NCBI GenBank assembly: GCA_910585935.1
Contig: CAJUHN010000027.1
Coordinates: 1-23,943 of the forward strand
DNA from: an uncultured Lachnospiraceae bacterium
GTDB taxonomy: Bacteria > Bacillota > Clostridia > Lachnospirales > Lachnospiraceae
Length of the DNA: 23,943 nt
Reading direction: 5' to 3'
Shown: piece by piece, positions 15,707-23,748 of the stretch
How positions within the stretch are numbered: the stretch's first letter is position 1
Layout: every line of letters begins with the position of its first letter
Program-made: the position numbers and the translations under genes
The notes under the pieces: generated by a model
What the model was told of the DNA's origin: nothing
Database searches by the model: none
What the model saw: only the letters and a program-made list of their open reading frames with translations

Positions 15707-17182
15707 ATGTATAATGTTCCAGAAGTAAAAGTGGGAATTGTAGCAGTGAGCAGAAATTGTTTTCCTATGTCACTTTCCGAAAGCAGAAGAAAAAAGGTAG
15801 TAGCTGCTTATCAAGAAAATTATGGTGAGATTTATGAATGTCCTGTTGTAGTAGAGAATGAAATACATATGCAGCAAGCATTATCAAAAGTGAAAGAGGC
15901 AAATTGTAATGCATTAGTAGTATATTTAGGAAATTTTGGACCAGAGAGTTCAGAAACACTATTGGCAAAATATTTTGAAGGACCAGTGATGTTTATTGCA
16001 GCCGCAGAAGAACAAAAAGGGAAACTTTTAGATGACAGAGGCGATGCTTATTGTGGAATGTTAAATGCTAGTTATAACTTAAATTTAAGAAATATAAAGG
16101 CTTATATTCCAGAGTATCCAGTTGGAACAGCAGAGGAATGTGCAGCTATGATAAAGGAATTTCTTCCTATTGCAAGAACGATTATAGGACTTAGAAATCT
16201 GAAAATCATCACCTTTGGACCTCGCCCACAGGATTTTTTGGCATGTAATGGACCTATCAAACAACTCTATAATTTGGGAGTAGAAATAGAAGAAAATTCC
16301 GAATTAGATTTATTTGAGGCATTTCATAATCATGCCAATGATTCTAGAATACCAGAAATTATAAAAGAGATGGAAACAGAACTAAAAGAGGGAAATAAAA
16401 AGCCAGAGATTCTCGCAAAATTGGCACAATATGAACTCACTTTAATGGATTGGGTGAAAGAACATAAAGGCAGCAGAGAATTTGTAGCAATTGCTGGAAA
16501 ATGTTGGCCTGCATTTCAGACACAATTTGGATTTGTGCCTTGTTATGTCAATAGCCGTTTGACAGCAAAGGGAATACCTGTTTCTTGTGAAGTGGATATT
16601 TATGGAGCGTTGAGTGAATTTATTGGAACTTGTGTGAGCTTAGATGTAGTAACATTATTGGATATTAATAATAGTGTGCCAGCAGATTTATATGAAGCAG
16701 ATATAAAAGGGAAATTCCCATATACATTAAAAGATACTTTTATGGGATTCCACTGTGGAAATACTGCTATCTGCAAATTAGTTTCCGGAGAAATGAGATA
16801 TCAAAAGATTATGGCAAGAGCATTGCCAGAAGAAGTTACACAGGGAACATTAGAGGGAGATATTAAAGAAGGAAAAGTGACACTCTTCCGTCTGCAGAGT
16901 ACAGCAGATGCTAAATTAAAGGCATATGTAGCAGAAGGAGAGGTGCTTCCTGTAGCAACGCACTCTTTTGGAGCGATTGGTATTTTCGCAGTTTCGGAGA
17001 TGGGACGTTTTTATCGTCATGTATTAATACAGAAAAATTATCCACATCATGCCGCAGTAGCATTTGGACACTTTGGAAAAGCTATTTTTGAAATATTCAA
17101 ATATTTAGAAGCAGAAGAGATTGGATTTAATCAGCCTAAAGGTATGTATTATCCTACAGAAAATCCTTTCTTATCAGAATAG
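15707..17182 (+). CDS. L-fucose/L-arabinose isomerase family sugar isomerase
   Basis: An aldose-ketose isomerase of the FucI/AraA superfamily, 491 residues. A GTG at 15680 also opens the frame, but AAGGAGGAG (15693-15701) is placed for the ATG at 15707. The N-terminal two-thirds are Rossmann-like; the likely metal and substrate ligands lie in V-S-C-E295-V-D-I-Y-G, T-L-L-D319-I-N-N, G-F-H349-C-G-N-T and A-F-G-H455-F-G. These resemble the Glu/Asp/His metal set of L-fucose isomerase. With a xylulokinase in the same operon, the product is probably D-xylulose or D-ribulose, so the substrate may be a pentose such as D-arabinose, D-lyxose or D-xylose; the exact sugar cannot be read from the sequence. 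Cytoplasmic. Confidence 0.88.
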   Translation: MYNVPEVKVGIVAVSRNCFPMSLSESRRKKVVAAYQENYGEIYECPVVVENEIHMQQALSKVKEANCNALVVYLGNFGPESSETLLAKYFEGPVMFIAAAEEQKGKLLDDRGDAYCGMLNASYNLNLRNIKAYIPEYPVGTAEECAAMIKEFLPIARTIIGLRNLKIITFGPRPQDFLACNGPIKQLYNLGVEIEENSELDLFEAFHNHANDSRIPEIIKEMETELKEGNKKPEILAKLAQYELTLMDWVKEHKGSREFVAIAGKCWPAFQTQFGFVPCYVNSRLTAKGIPVSCEVDIYGALSEFIGTCVSLDVVTLLDINNSVPADLYEADIKGKFPYTLKDTFMGFHCGNTAICKLVSGEMRYQKIMARALPEEVTQGTLEGDIKEGKVTLFRLQSTADAKLKAYVAEGEVLPVATHSFGAIGIFAVSEMGRFYRHVLIQKNYPHHAAVAFGHFGKAIFEIFKYLEAEEIGFNQPKGMYYPTENPFLSE

Positions 17183-17187
17183 TCATA

Positions 17188-18213
17188 ATGGCAGTTACAA
17201 TAAAAGAGATAGCACAAGTTTGTCACGTATCCAGAGGTACAGTGGATAGAGTGCTAAATCATCGTAAAGGAGTAAAAAAGGAAACAAAGGAACTGGTAGA
17301 AAAGACAGCAGAAATGCTGGGATATCGACCGAATACAACAGCGAAAGCGCTCGCCGCCAGAAAGAAAAATTATGCAATAGGAGTGATTATAAACTCAGAG
17401 GGAATTGAATTTTATCAAGAGGTTCTAAAAGGAATAAACCAAGCCATAAAAGAGAAAGAGGATTATGGAATCCAAGTTCTTATACAGACGATGAAGGGAT
17501 ATTCTATAGAAAAACAACTCAATGCAATAGAAAAAATGAGTGAAAAAGTTCAATTTTTGATTTTAAATGGAATTAATGATGAAAAAGTAGCAGAAAAAAT
17601 CAGATACCTAAAAAGCAGAAAAATTCCCACTCTGACATTAAATGCTGATGTAGAAAATAGTCAAAGACTGTGTTATGTAGGCTGTGATTATGAAAAGAGT
17701 GGGAAAACAGCGGCGGGAATGATGAAACTTTTGACACAGAAAACAGCGAAAATAGGAATTGCTACAGGCAGTATTAAAATATTAGGACATAATCAAAGAG
17801 TGCATGGATTTATGAAACTATGCAAAAAGAAATATCCAGATATGGAGATTGTGGACATTATAGAAACAAATGATGATGATGAGTGTGCATACGAACAGAC
17901 TAAAAAAATGTTATTGCAGTATCCTCAAATAACATCTCTTTATATTGTGGCAGCAGGGACAGAGGGAGTATGCAGAGCAGTACAAGATTTACAAAGAAAA
18001 GAAGATATTTTTATTGTATCTTCAGATAATACATATTCTGTAAAAGAATGGATGAAAAAAGGCTTGATAAAAGCTACTATCTGCCAACAACCGTGGACAC
18101 AGGGATATCAGGCAATTATAATTGCGATGGAATATTTAGGAAAAGGTATTATTCCAAATGAAAATTATATTATAAAAAATGAGATAAAGATATCAGAAAA
18201 TATAGAAGATTAA
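17188..18213 (+). CDS. LacI-family transcriptional regulator with sugar-binding domain
   Basis: A 341-residue regulator. Residues ~4-23 (I-K-E-I-A-Q-V-C-H-V-S-R-G-T-V-D-R-V-L-N) form the LacI helix-turn-helix, and the hinge segment G-Y-R-P-N-T-T-A-K-A-L-A-A-R at ~45-58 contains the minor-groove leucine/alanine pair. The rest is a periplasmic-binding-protein-like effector domain of the type that binds pentoses (I-G-V-I-I-N, N-A-D-V, S-S-D-N-T-Y). The ATG follows the isomerase stop by only 5 nt and has no visible ribosome binding site, so translation probably depends on coupling to the isomerase. It likely represses its own operon through the palindrome at 15602. Confidence 0.9.
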   Translation: MAVTIKEIAQVCHVSRGTVDRVLNHRKGVKKETKELVEKTAEMLGYRPNTTAKALAARKKNYAIGVIINSEGIEFYQEVLKGINQAIKEKEDYGIQVLIQTMKGYSIEKQLNAIEKMSEKVQFLILNGINDEKVAEKIRYLKSRKIPTLTLNADVENSQRLCYVGCDYEKSGKTAAGMMKLLTQKTAKIGIATGSIKILGHNQRVHGFMKLCKKKYPDMEIVDIIETNDDDECAYEQTKKMLLQYPQITSLYIVAAGTEGVCRAVQDLQRKEDIFIVSSDNTYSVKEWMKKGLIKATICQQPWTQGYQAIIIAMEYLGKGIIPNENYIIKNEIKISENIED

Positions 18214-18274
18214 TATAAAGGTATTTATTTTCGCTGCTATAAGTGGATTGAAATAAAGAAAGGAAATGGAGAAC

Positions 18275-19798
18275 ATGAGGTATTTAATAGGGATTGATTT
18301 AGGGACTTCAGCTACAAAAACAGTATTATTTGATGAAGCAGGAAATATTATTGCTAGTGCAGCTAGAGAATATCCTTTATATCAGCCTCAAAATGGGTGG
18401 GCAGAACAGAAGCCAGAAGACTGGAGAGAAGCGGCATTAGAAACTTTAAAAGAGGTGGTAGAAACTTCGCATATTAATAAGGAAGATATAAAGGGACTCG
18501 GAATCTCTGGACAGATGCATGGACTTGTTATGTTAGATGAAAAGGGAGATGTGATCCGTCCAGCTATTATTTGGTGTGATCAGAGAACAGGAAAGGAATG
18601 TGAGGAAATCACACAAAGGGTAGGAAAAGAAAGATTGATAGAGATCACAGCTAATCCAGCTTTGACAGGATTTACAGCATCTAAAATTTTATGGGTGAGA
18701 AAACATGAGCCAGATAATTATGCGAAATGCCGTCATATTTTATTGCCAAAAGATTATATCCGCTATATTTTGACAGGGGTATTTGCTACAGAAGTGTCTG
18801 ATGCTTCTGGTATGCAGCTTTTAGATGTTCCTAATCGCTGCTGGTCAGAAGAAGTATTGGAAAAATTAGAAATTGAGAGGGGACTTTTGCCAAAGGTATA
18901 TGAATCAATAGAAGTGACAGGTATGATTTTGCCTCAGATTGCGCAGAAAACAGGTTTATCTGTAAATACAGTTGTGGTAGGAGGAGCAGGAGATAATGCG
19001 GCAGCAGCAGTTGGAACAGGGATTGTAAAAGAAGGAAGAGCTTTTACGACCATTGGAACAAGTGGAGTAGTATATGCGCACAGTGATAAAGTGGTTATTG
19101 ATAAAAATGGCAGAGTACATACATTTTGCTGTGCTGTTCCCGGTGCATGGCATGTGATGGGTGTGACACAGGGAGCGGGGTTGTCTTTAAAATGGTTTAA
19201 AGATAATTTTTGTGAAGAATATATTGCACAGGCGGAGAAGGAGCAGAAAGATGTCTATGAGATCATAAATCAAGAGGTGGAAAAGATTCCTATAGGAAGT
19301 GGGAAATTATTATATTTGCCATATTTGATGGGGGAGAGAACGCCGCATTTAGATCCTGACTGCAGAGGGGTATTTTTTGGTTTGTCAGCGATTCATAACA
19401 GAAATAATATGCTTCGAGCGGTGATGGAGGGAGTCAGTTATTCTTTAAAAGATTGTTATGAAATTTTGGTGGAAATGGGAATGACAATAGAAGAGATGAT
19501 GGTCTGTGGAGGTGGAGGGAAAAGTCCGATATGGAAACAGATGCTTTCGGATCTATATGGCTGTCATGTGAATACTGTGACAGCAAAAGAAGGACCAGCA
19601 TTAGGAGTAGCTATTTTAGCAGGTGTAGGGGCTGGAATCTATAGGAGTGTAGAAGAGGGATGCCAAAAGGCATTAGAAGTGAAGGTTGGATGTGTGCCAA
19701 AGGAAGAAAATAGAGAATTGTATCTGAAATATTATCAGATTTATAAAGCGTTGTATCCTGATTTAAAACAGGAATTTCGGAGGTTACAAGAATTATAA
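18275..19798 (+). CDS. xylB: Xylulokinase (FGGY family)
   Basis: Phosphorylates D-xylulose with ATP to xylulose-5-phosphate, which enters the pentose phosphate pathway. The protein is 507 residues from the ATG at 18275; an ATG at 18266 is in frame, but AAAGGA lies too close to it and fits the second ATG. FGGY features: phosphate loop I-D-L-G-T-S-A-T-K-T, xylulokinase-type G-Q-M-H-G-L-V, I-I-W-C-D-Q-R-T, catalytic-base region G-G-A-G-D-N-A-A-A-A-V-G, G-T-S-G-V and the C-terminal nucleotide site C-G-G-G-G-K-S-P-I-W-K-Q-M. It is preceded by a 61-nt spacer after the regulator and shares its operon. Specificity for xylulose over ribulose or another ketose is by similarity only. Confidence 0.92.
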   Translation: MRYLIGIDLGTSATKTVLFDEAGNIIASAAREYPLYQPQNGWAEQKPEDWREAALETLKEVVETSHINKEDIKGLGISGQMHGLVMLDEKGDVIRPAIIWCDQRTGKECEEITQRVGKERLIEITANPALTGFTASKILWVRKHEPDNYAKCRHILLPKDYIRYILTGVFATEVSDASGMQLLDVPNRCWSEEVLEKLEIERGLLPKVYESIEVTGMILPQIAQKTGLSVNTVVVGGAGDNAAAAVGTGIVKEGRAFTTIGTSGVVYAHSDKVVIDKNGRVHTFCCAVPGAWHVMGVTQGAGLSLKWFKDNFCEEYIAQAEKEQKDVYEIINQEVEKIPIGSGKLLYLPYLMGERTPHLDPDCRGVFFGLSAIHNRNNMLRAVMEGVSYSLKDCYEILVEMGMTIEEMMVCGGGGKSPIWKQMLSDLYGCHVNTVTAKEGPALGVAILAGVGAGIYRSVEEGCQKALEVKVGCVPKEENRELYLKYYQIYKALYPDLKQEFRRLQEL

Positions 19799-19845
19799 GG
19801 GATAAAATAGGTGGTTAGGGGTTCGTCATAGAGAAAGGAAGGGTC

Positions 19846-20025
19846 GCTTCAGACAAGAAATGTTCCAACGAAGCCGCGCTTTCGCTCCGTTCCAGACGTA
19901 GCGGTACTAAATTCGCAAAACCCGCTTCTTGCGGGTTTGCTCATTAAGTGCCGACGTCTTCCAAGGGACTTCTTTTGGAATCATTTCTTGTCTGAAGCTA
20001 GTTTTTTGTTGTGGCTATTTTTTTT
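19846..20025 (-). repeat. Structured intergenic repeat, copy B (inverse orientation)
   Basis: Inverted relative to copies A, C and D. Outer stem: GCTTCAGACAAGAAATG plus TTCC (19846-19866) with GGAA plus TCATTTCTTGTCTGAAGC (19977-19998), 17+4 bp with a single bulge. Inside are ACCCGC-TTCTT-GCGGGT at the tip of the long arm (19920-19935), GACGTAGCGGTACTAAATTC (19895-19914) facing ATTAAGTGCCGACGTC, and GCGCTTTCGC. Similarity to copy D continues to about 20025. It begins 47 nt after the xylulokinase stop and may act as, or overlap, that operon's terminator. Confidence 0.85.
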
Positions 20026-20132
20026 GTTATAGCTGATAGTTTGTGAGAAAATGATATATATAGAATAGATGAATTTGTTTGTTATATAGTAGGGAAAGGT
20101 GAATGGGAGGGGGGAAGGGTGATAAAGGTTTG

Positions 20133-20386
20133 TTATAGTTTAGCTTTTTTTATTGTTTATAGTAAGATTTGTTTTTCACAAGTTAGGTTAAAAAGACGAT
20201 AAAGTAGCGGAGGGAAGGATTCTAAAAGAAGCTTTTTAGAAGACGTCGGCATTTAATGAGCGATGTGGTTACGAGCCGAGAATTTAGTACTGCGTAGTTT
20301 TACACGGAGCAAAAGTGAGGCTTTGTTGGAACATTTCTTGTTTGAAGCGAATTTTTGTTTTTAAAGTAGGCTGAGTGAACTGTAAT
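20133..20386 (+). repeat. Structured intergenic repeat, copy C (degenerate)
   Basis: Same orientation and same order of blocks as copy A: TTATAGTTTAGC (left end), TTATAGTAAGATTTGTTTTT then CACA (hairpin remnant, ~20158-20181), AAAAGAAGC, TAGAAGACGTCGGCATTTAA (20237-20256), GAGAATTTAGTACTGC, CGGAGC, GGCTTTGTTGGAACATTTCT (20323-20342), then GAGTGAACTGTAAT (right end). The left outer arm is mutated, so the outer stem does not pair, and the C/G-rich tip has gone. It ends ~43 nt before the rpsF promoter. Confidence 0.75.
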
Positions 20387-20428
20387 ATAAGTTTTTTTGA
20401 ATTGTTTTTTCGGATTGTAAAAAAGTGC

Positions 20429-20457
20429 TTGCAATCTTTGATTTTATATGATAAAAT
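20429..20457 (+). promoter_or_regulatory. Promoter of the rpsF-ssb-rpsR operon
   Basis: TTGCAA (20429-20434), 17-nt spacer, TAAAAT (20452-20457), with TG one base before the -10, giving an extended -10. It lies 80 nt upstream of the rpsF ATG. Confidence 0.75.
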
Positions 20458-20486
20458 CAGTATTTGTGATATATTATAAAATCCTT

Positions 20487-20508
20487 GTTCCCCATAGAAA
20501 TGAGGGAC
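20487..20508 (+). promoter_or_regulatory. Leader hairpin upstream of rpsF
   Basis: GTTCCCCAT / ATGAGGGAC around an AGAA loop, with one G-U pair and one mismatch, in the ~75-nt leader. rpsF leaders in many bacteria bind the S6:S18 complex for autoregulation; I cannot confirm the diagnostic loop of that motif here. Confidence 0.35.
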
Positions 20509-20537
20509 CAGAAGACCAGAAGGAGGTAAAAGATAGC

Positions 20538-20834
20538 ATGAACAAATATGAAGTAGCAGTTGTTGTTAGTGCGAGAATTGAAGAAGAAGAAAGAACAAAA
20601 ACCATTGAAAAAGTAAAAGAATATATTACTCGTTTTGGTGGTACAATTACGAATGTTGATGAATGGGGTAAAAAAAGACTAGCTTATGAAATCAAGAAAT
20701 CTGAAAAGATGAAAGAAGGTTTTTACTACTTTATTCAAGTTGAATCTGACAGCAATTGTCCTAATGAAGTAGAGGCTCATATTCGTCTTATGGAGAATGT
20801 GATTCGCTATTTAGTTGTAAGACAAGATGCTTAA
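20538..20834 (+). CDS. rpsF: 30S ribosomal protein S6
   Basis: A 98-residue protein with the S6 pattern: M-N-K-Y-E-V-A-V-V-V at the start, F-G-G-T-I-T-N-V-D-E-W-G-K-K-R-L-A-Y-E-I-K-K at ~38-59, and E-A-H-I-R-L-M-E-N-V-I-R-Y-L-V-V-R near the end. It binds S18 in the platform of the small subunit. An upstream GTG at 20448 is in frame but lies within the promoter; AGGAGGT (20521-20527) points to the ATG at 20538. It is followed by ssb and rpsR in the conserved order. Confidence 0.97.
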   Translation: MNKYEVAVVVSARIEEEERTKTIEKVKEYITRFGGTITNVDEWGKKRLAYEIKKSEKMKEGFYYFIQVESDSNCPNEVEAHIRLMENVIRYLVVRQDA

Positions 20835-20901
20835 TAACGATAGACATAGTATTCCCTTAATAAATTAGAGGGGGAAAATTTATTACCCAGGAGGAGATTG
20901 T

Positions 20902-21366
20902 ATGAACAAAGTAATCTTAATGGGGCGGCTGACAAGAGATCCAAAAGTGACTTATTCACAGGGAGAAAATAGTATACCAGTTGCTAGATTTTCTCTGGCA
21001 GTTGATCGCAGAATGAAAAGAGATCCAAATGGTGAGGACACCCAGACAGCAGATTTTATTAATTGTGTAGCATTTCAGAAAAATGCAGAATTCATTGAAA
21101 AATATTTTAAACAGGGAATGAGAGTGCTGATTTCAGGAAGAATTCAGACAGGCAGTTATACAAATCGTGAAACTGGTCAAAAAGTATATACAACAGATGT
21201 GGTTGTGGAAGAACAAGAATTTGCAGATAGTAAGAATGTAACAGTAAATGATAATAATAATTTTGGAAATGTTCAATCCTCTACACATCTAGAACCTACA
21301 GAGGCAAAAGAAGGATTTATGAAGATACCAGATGGCGTCGAAGATGATGGTCTGCCGTTTAATTAA
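20902..21366 (+). CDS. ssb: Single-stranded DNA-binding protein
   Basis: A 154-residue SSB. The OB fold covers residues ~1-108 (M-N-K-V-I-L-M-G-R-L-T-R-D-P, then F-I-N-C-V-A-F and G-M-R-V-L-I-S-G-R-I-Q-T-G-S-Y). A linker follows, and the acidic protein-interaction tail ends D-D-G-L-P-F-N, the usual D-D-x-x-P-F type that recruits replication and repair partners, here with one extra residue after the Phe. AGGAGGAG precedes the ATG. It protects single-stranded DNA during replication and repair, and is cotranscribed with rpsF. Confidence 0.97.
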   Translation: MNKVILMGRLTRDPKVTYSQGENSIPVARFSLAVDRRMKRDPNGEDTQTADFINCVAFQKNAEFIEKYFKQGMRVLISGRIQTGSYTNRETGQKVYTTDVVVEEQEFADSKNVTVNDNNNFGNVQSSTHLEPTEAKEGFMKIPDGVEDDGLPFN

Positions 21367-21457
21367 AATGTAGAGAAAATTCATAAGTTATAAAATAAAA
21401 TAGAAAGAATTCGTCTATTTCTATAAATGTTGGGATAAATTGCAAAAATAGTATCTT

Positions 21458-21679
21458 ATGATGGAGGTAGATGGAGAGAAAACAATATTCTCTATTGATA
21501 TGAGGTTAATCCTCGCAATTGTAGATATTGTCGCACCTTGTGAAATTACTGAGCGTGGATTGGAAATAATGAAACAGAATATTTTGAAAAAATGTGGAGA
21601 AATAGGAAGAAAGGAGAAAGCTACTAAGAGATTAATTTATAGTAAAACTCTTAATATAGATATTTTGTCTATATTTTAA
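21458..21679 (+). other. Doubtful small open frame in the ssb-rpsR spacer
   Basis: The spacer 21367-21696 is 330 nt, long for this operon. It holds one open frame of 73 codons starting ATGATGGAGG, with no ribosome binding site ahead of it. A middle part (I-V-D-I-V-A-P-C-E-I-T-E-R-G-L-E-I-M-K-Q) looks protein-like, but I recognise no family. It could be a remnant, an insertion or non-coding. Apart from this I see only AT-rich DNA in the spacer. Confidence 0.25.
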
Positions 21680-21696
21680 GTAGCAGGTTGATAGAG

Positions 21697-21984
21697 ATGG
21701 CAGTAAATAAACCAGAAAAAAGCGATAAAGCTGAAGGCGGAATGAAGAGAAGACCTGCCGGAAGCGGTGGTATACGCAGAAGAAAAAAGGTTTGCGTATT
21801 CTGTGGTGATGCAAATAATACTATTGATTATAAGGATGTAAATAAATTAAAAAGATATGTATCAGAAAGAGGAAAAATTCTTCCTAGAAGAATTACAGGA
21901 AACTGTGCAAAACATCAGAGAGCGCTTACAGTTGCGATCAAAAGAGCAAGACATATCGCTTTAATGCCTTATACTTTAGATTAA
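21697..21984 (+). CDS. rpsR: 30S ribosomal protein S18
   Basis: A 95-residue S18 starting at ATG 21697; an in-frame TTG at 21688 is less likely. A basic, glycine-rich N-terminal tail (K-R-R-P-A-G-S-G-G-I-R-R-R-K-K) is followed by the core V-C-V-F-C-G-D, D-Y-K-D-V-N-K-L-K-R-Y-V-S-E-R-G-K-I-L-P-R-R and T-G-N-C-A-K-H-Q-R. The C-x-x-C pair plus the C...H in the T-G-N-C-A-K-H segment indicates the zinc-binding (C+) form. It pairs with S6 on the small-subunit platform. A strong terminator follows the stop. Confidence 0.97.
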   Translation: MAVNKPEKSDKAEGGMKRRPAGSGGIRRRKKVCVFCGDANNTIDYKDVNKLKRYVSERGKILPRRITGNCAKHQRALTVAIKRARHIALMPYTLD

Positions 21985-22031
21985 TAGGAAAGATTAAAAG
22001 TATAATTATAATAAAAAAAGATTTAATATAG

Positions 22032-22090
22032 AATAGTTCTTTTTGAAGGAAATGGTAAATAGAGTTTTCTTCAAAAAGAACTATTTTTTT
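22032..22090 (+). terminator. Terminator of the rpsF-ssb-rpsR operon
   Basis: AATAGTTCTTTTTGAAG (22032-22048) pairs perfectly over 17 bp with CTTCAAAAAGAACTATT (22069-22085), followed by a T run to 22090. The loop is 20 nt. Confidence 0.88.
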
Positions 22091-22302
22091 GAAATTTTGT
22101 TTTCTTTTTTTATAGAAAAATATTATTAAGTATTGATATCTTTTTAGAATTTGTAGGAGAATATTATTATGATTTTTACCATAGTAGTGGAGTTAAAGTG
22201 ACTGCTAATATTTTTTTATTTTAACTAAAATACTATTTTGATAACTATCATTTTGTCAAAAAAGTAATCACAAATCTCCCTTTGTATTTAAATGTTTACC
22301 TT

Positions 22303-22331
22303 TTGAAATGAGTTAAACTTTATTTTTATAT
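22303..22331 (+). promoter_or_regulatory. Candidate promoter of the methyltransferase gene
   Basis: TTGAAA (22303-22308), 17-nt spacer, TTATAT (22326-22331), ~80 nt before the ATG at 22414. The -10 is imperfect in very AT-rich DNA. The rest of 22091-22413 shows nothing else recognisable. Confidence 0.35.
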
Positions 22332-22413
22332 TAGAGAATGATTTATAAATATTTAAAAGAAGATAAAGGTAAGTATTATTTTCTATTTTATTTATAGAAG
22401 AAAGGGAGGAAAA

Positions 22414-23574
22414 ATGAACAATTATTTTTTAGAATATTATAAAAAATATAATATTTCACCAGTAAAACAAAATTTAGAGAATGAATATATATTTTTTCAG
22501 AAAAGAGAAAAGTTATATCGACAATTAGGGATGCCTATTATGCTGTTTAAAGGAAAAGATATTTTAGAAGTTGGTTCAGGGAGTGGATTTAATACATTAG
22601 CTTTTTTCTTATGGAAGGGAACAGAGGGAAATAAAATTGATTTAGTAGAAGCGAATCCCACAGGAATCAGAGAAATGAGAGAGTTATTTAAAGAAAAAAA
22701 TATATCAGATGAGAGGTTTGAAATATATGAATCTTCTATAGAAGAATTTAATAATAAGAAATATTATGATATTATAATAGCAGAAGGGTTTATTCATGCT
22801 ATTTCAAATGCAAAAGAAATCATTCATAAATTATGTACTATGTTGAAACAAAATGGAATCATAGTTATTACATGCATGGATGAGTGCAGTGTATTTGTAG
22901 AAGAAATGAAAAGATTAGTAGTTAATATGATTACTAAAGATATAAATAATTATGAGGAAAAGGTAAGTATTTATACAGATTTTTTTCAGCCACAATTAAA
23001 AAAATTAAAAGGAATGTCAAGAAGTATAGAAGATTGGGTAAAAGATGATATGCTAAATCCAGCCTTTTATAATAATAGCTTATTGTCATTAGAAGAAGCA
23101 GTAAAAACTTTTCCAGATAATTATTACATATTAGGGAGTTCACAGAGAATTTTTACAGATTATTCATGGTATAAAGATTTATTATATAATGAAAGAGAAA
23201 ATATAGTAAAACAGTTTAAGGAAAAACAGCATAATTTTATCTTAGCAGGGGAAGAGGAAACTTTATTACCAATAGAGAAAAATAAAGAATTAAATTATAT
23301 CTTATGTAAGATTAGAGAAAATGCTAAAGGATATGAAGAAAGTAAAGATGATAGTTTAATTAGAGAAATAATAAACAGTTTAGGATCTATGTTAAATTTA
23401 AAAGTATATTTTAGTAAAAATCTATGTTTATTTATAGAAGAAACTATTGAGATTTTACAATGTTTATTACAAAATGAAGAAATTAAATATTCTGATTATA
23501 AAACATTTTATTATGCAGTTGGCAGGACACAACAATATTTAAGTATGGTAAATAGTGATAAAAAAGAATGTTAA
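22414..23574 (+). CDS. Class I SAM-dependent methyltransferase with helical C-terminal domain
   Basis: A 386-residue protein. The N-terminal half is a Rossmann-type methyltransferase: motif I I-L-E-V-G-S-G-S-G-F-N at ~49-59 and an acidic strand end L-V-E-A-N-P at ~75-80, then Y-D-I-I-I-A-E-G-F-I-H. The C-terminal ~150 residues are a charged, mostly helical region (K-E-K-Q-H-N-F, K-I-R-E-N-A-K-G-Y, L-Q-C-L-L-Q-N-E-E) with no motif I know, possibly for partner or substrate binding. GGGAGG precedes the ATG. It is a single-gene unit between the rpsR terminator and the terminator at 23749. The substrate may be a small molecule, a sugar or a peptide; context gives no answer. Very AT-rich codon use suggests possible recent acquisition. 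Confidence 0.78.
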   Translation: MNNYFLEYYKKYNISPVKQNLENEYIFFQKREKLYRQLGMPIMLFKGKDILEVGSGSGFNTLAFFLWKGTEGNKIDLVEANPTGIREMRELFKEKNISDERFEIYESSIEEFNNKKYYDIIIAEGFIHAISNAKEIIHKLCTMLKQNGIIVITCMDECSVFVEEMKRLVVNMITKDINNYEEKVSIYTDFFQPQLKKLKGMSRSIEDWVKDDMLNPAFYNNSLLSLEEAVKTFPDNYYILGSSQRIFTDYSWYKDLLYNERENIVKQFKEKQHNFILAGEEETLLPIEKNKELNYILCKIRENAKGYEESKDDSLIREIINSLGSMLNLKVYFSKNLCLFIEETIEILQCLLQNEEIKYSDYKTFYYAVGRTQQYLSMVNSDKKEC

Positions 23575-23748
23575 AAAAAGGGGCTAAAGTAATAATTATA
23601 AAAGAAAATTTAGTATGAATAAATAATTTTTTTAGATTAGATGGGAAGTTAAGTATAACAGATAAAAATTTGTAGATTTGGAAAGGGAATTAATATTAGA
23701 GAAGAACATAAAAAAACAAATTAATTAAATATTTTTTATACTATTATG

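Noticed and set aside
19846..19998. tRNA or known riboswitch in the structured intergenic region
   Set aside because: No cloverleaf with T-loop or anticodon geometry, and the position after an operon end does not suit a riboswitch for a downstream gene; the homologous copies point to a repeat family.
10037..20386. CRISPR array
   Set aside because: The repeat copies are few, ~250 bp, kilobases apart and in both orientations, with no regular spacers or cas genes.
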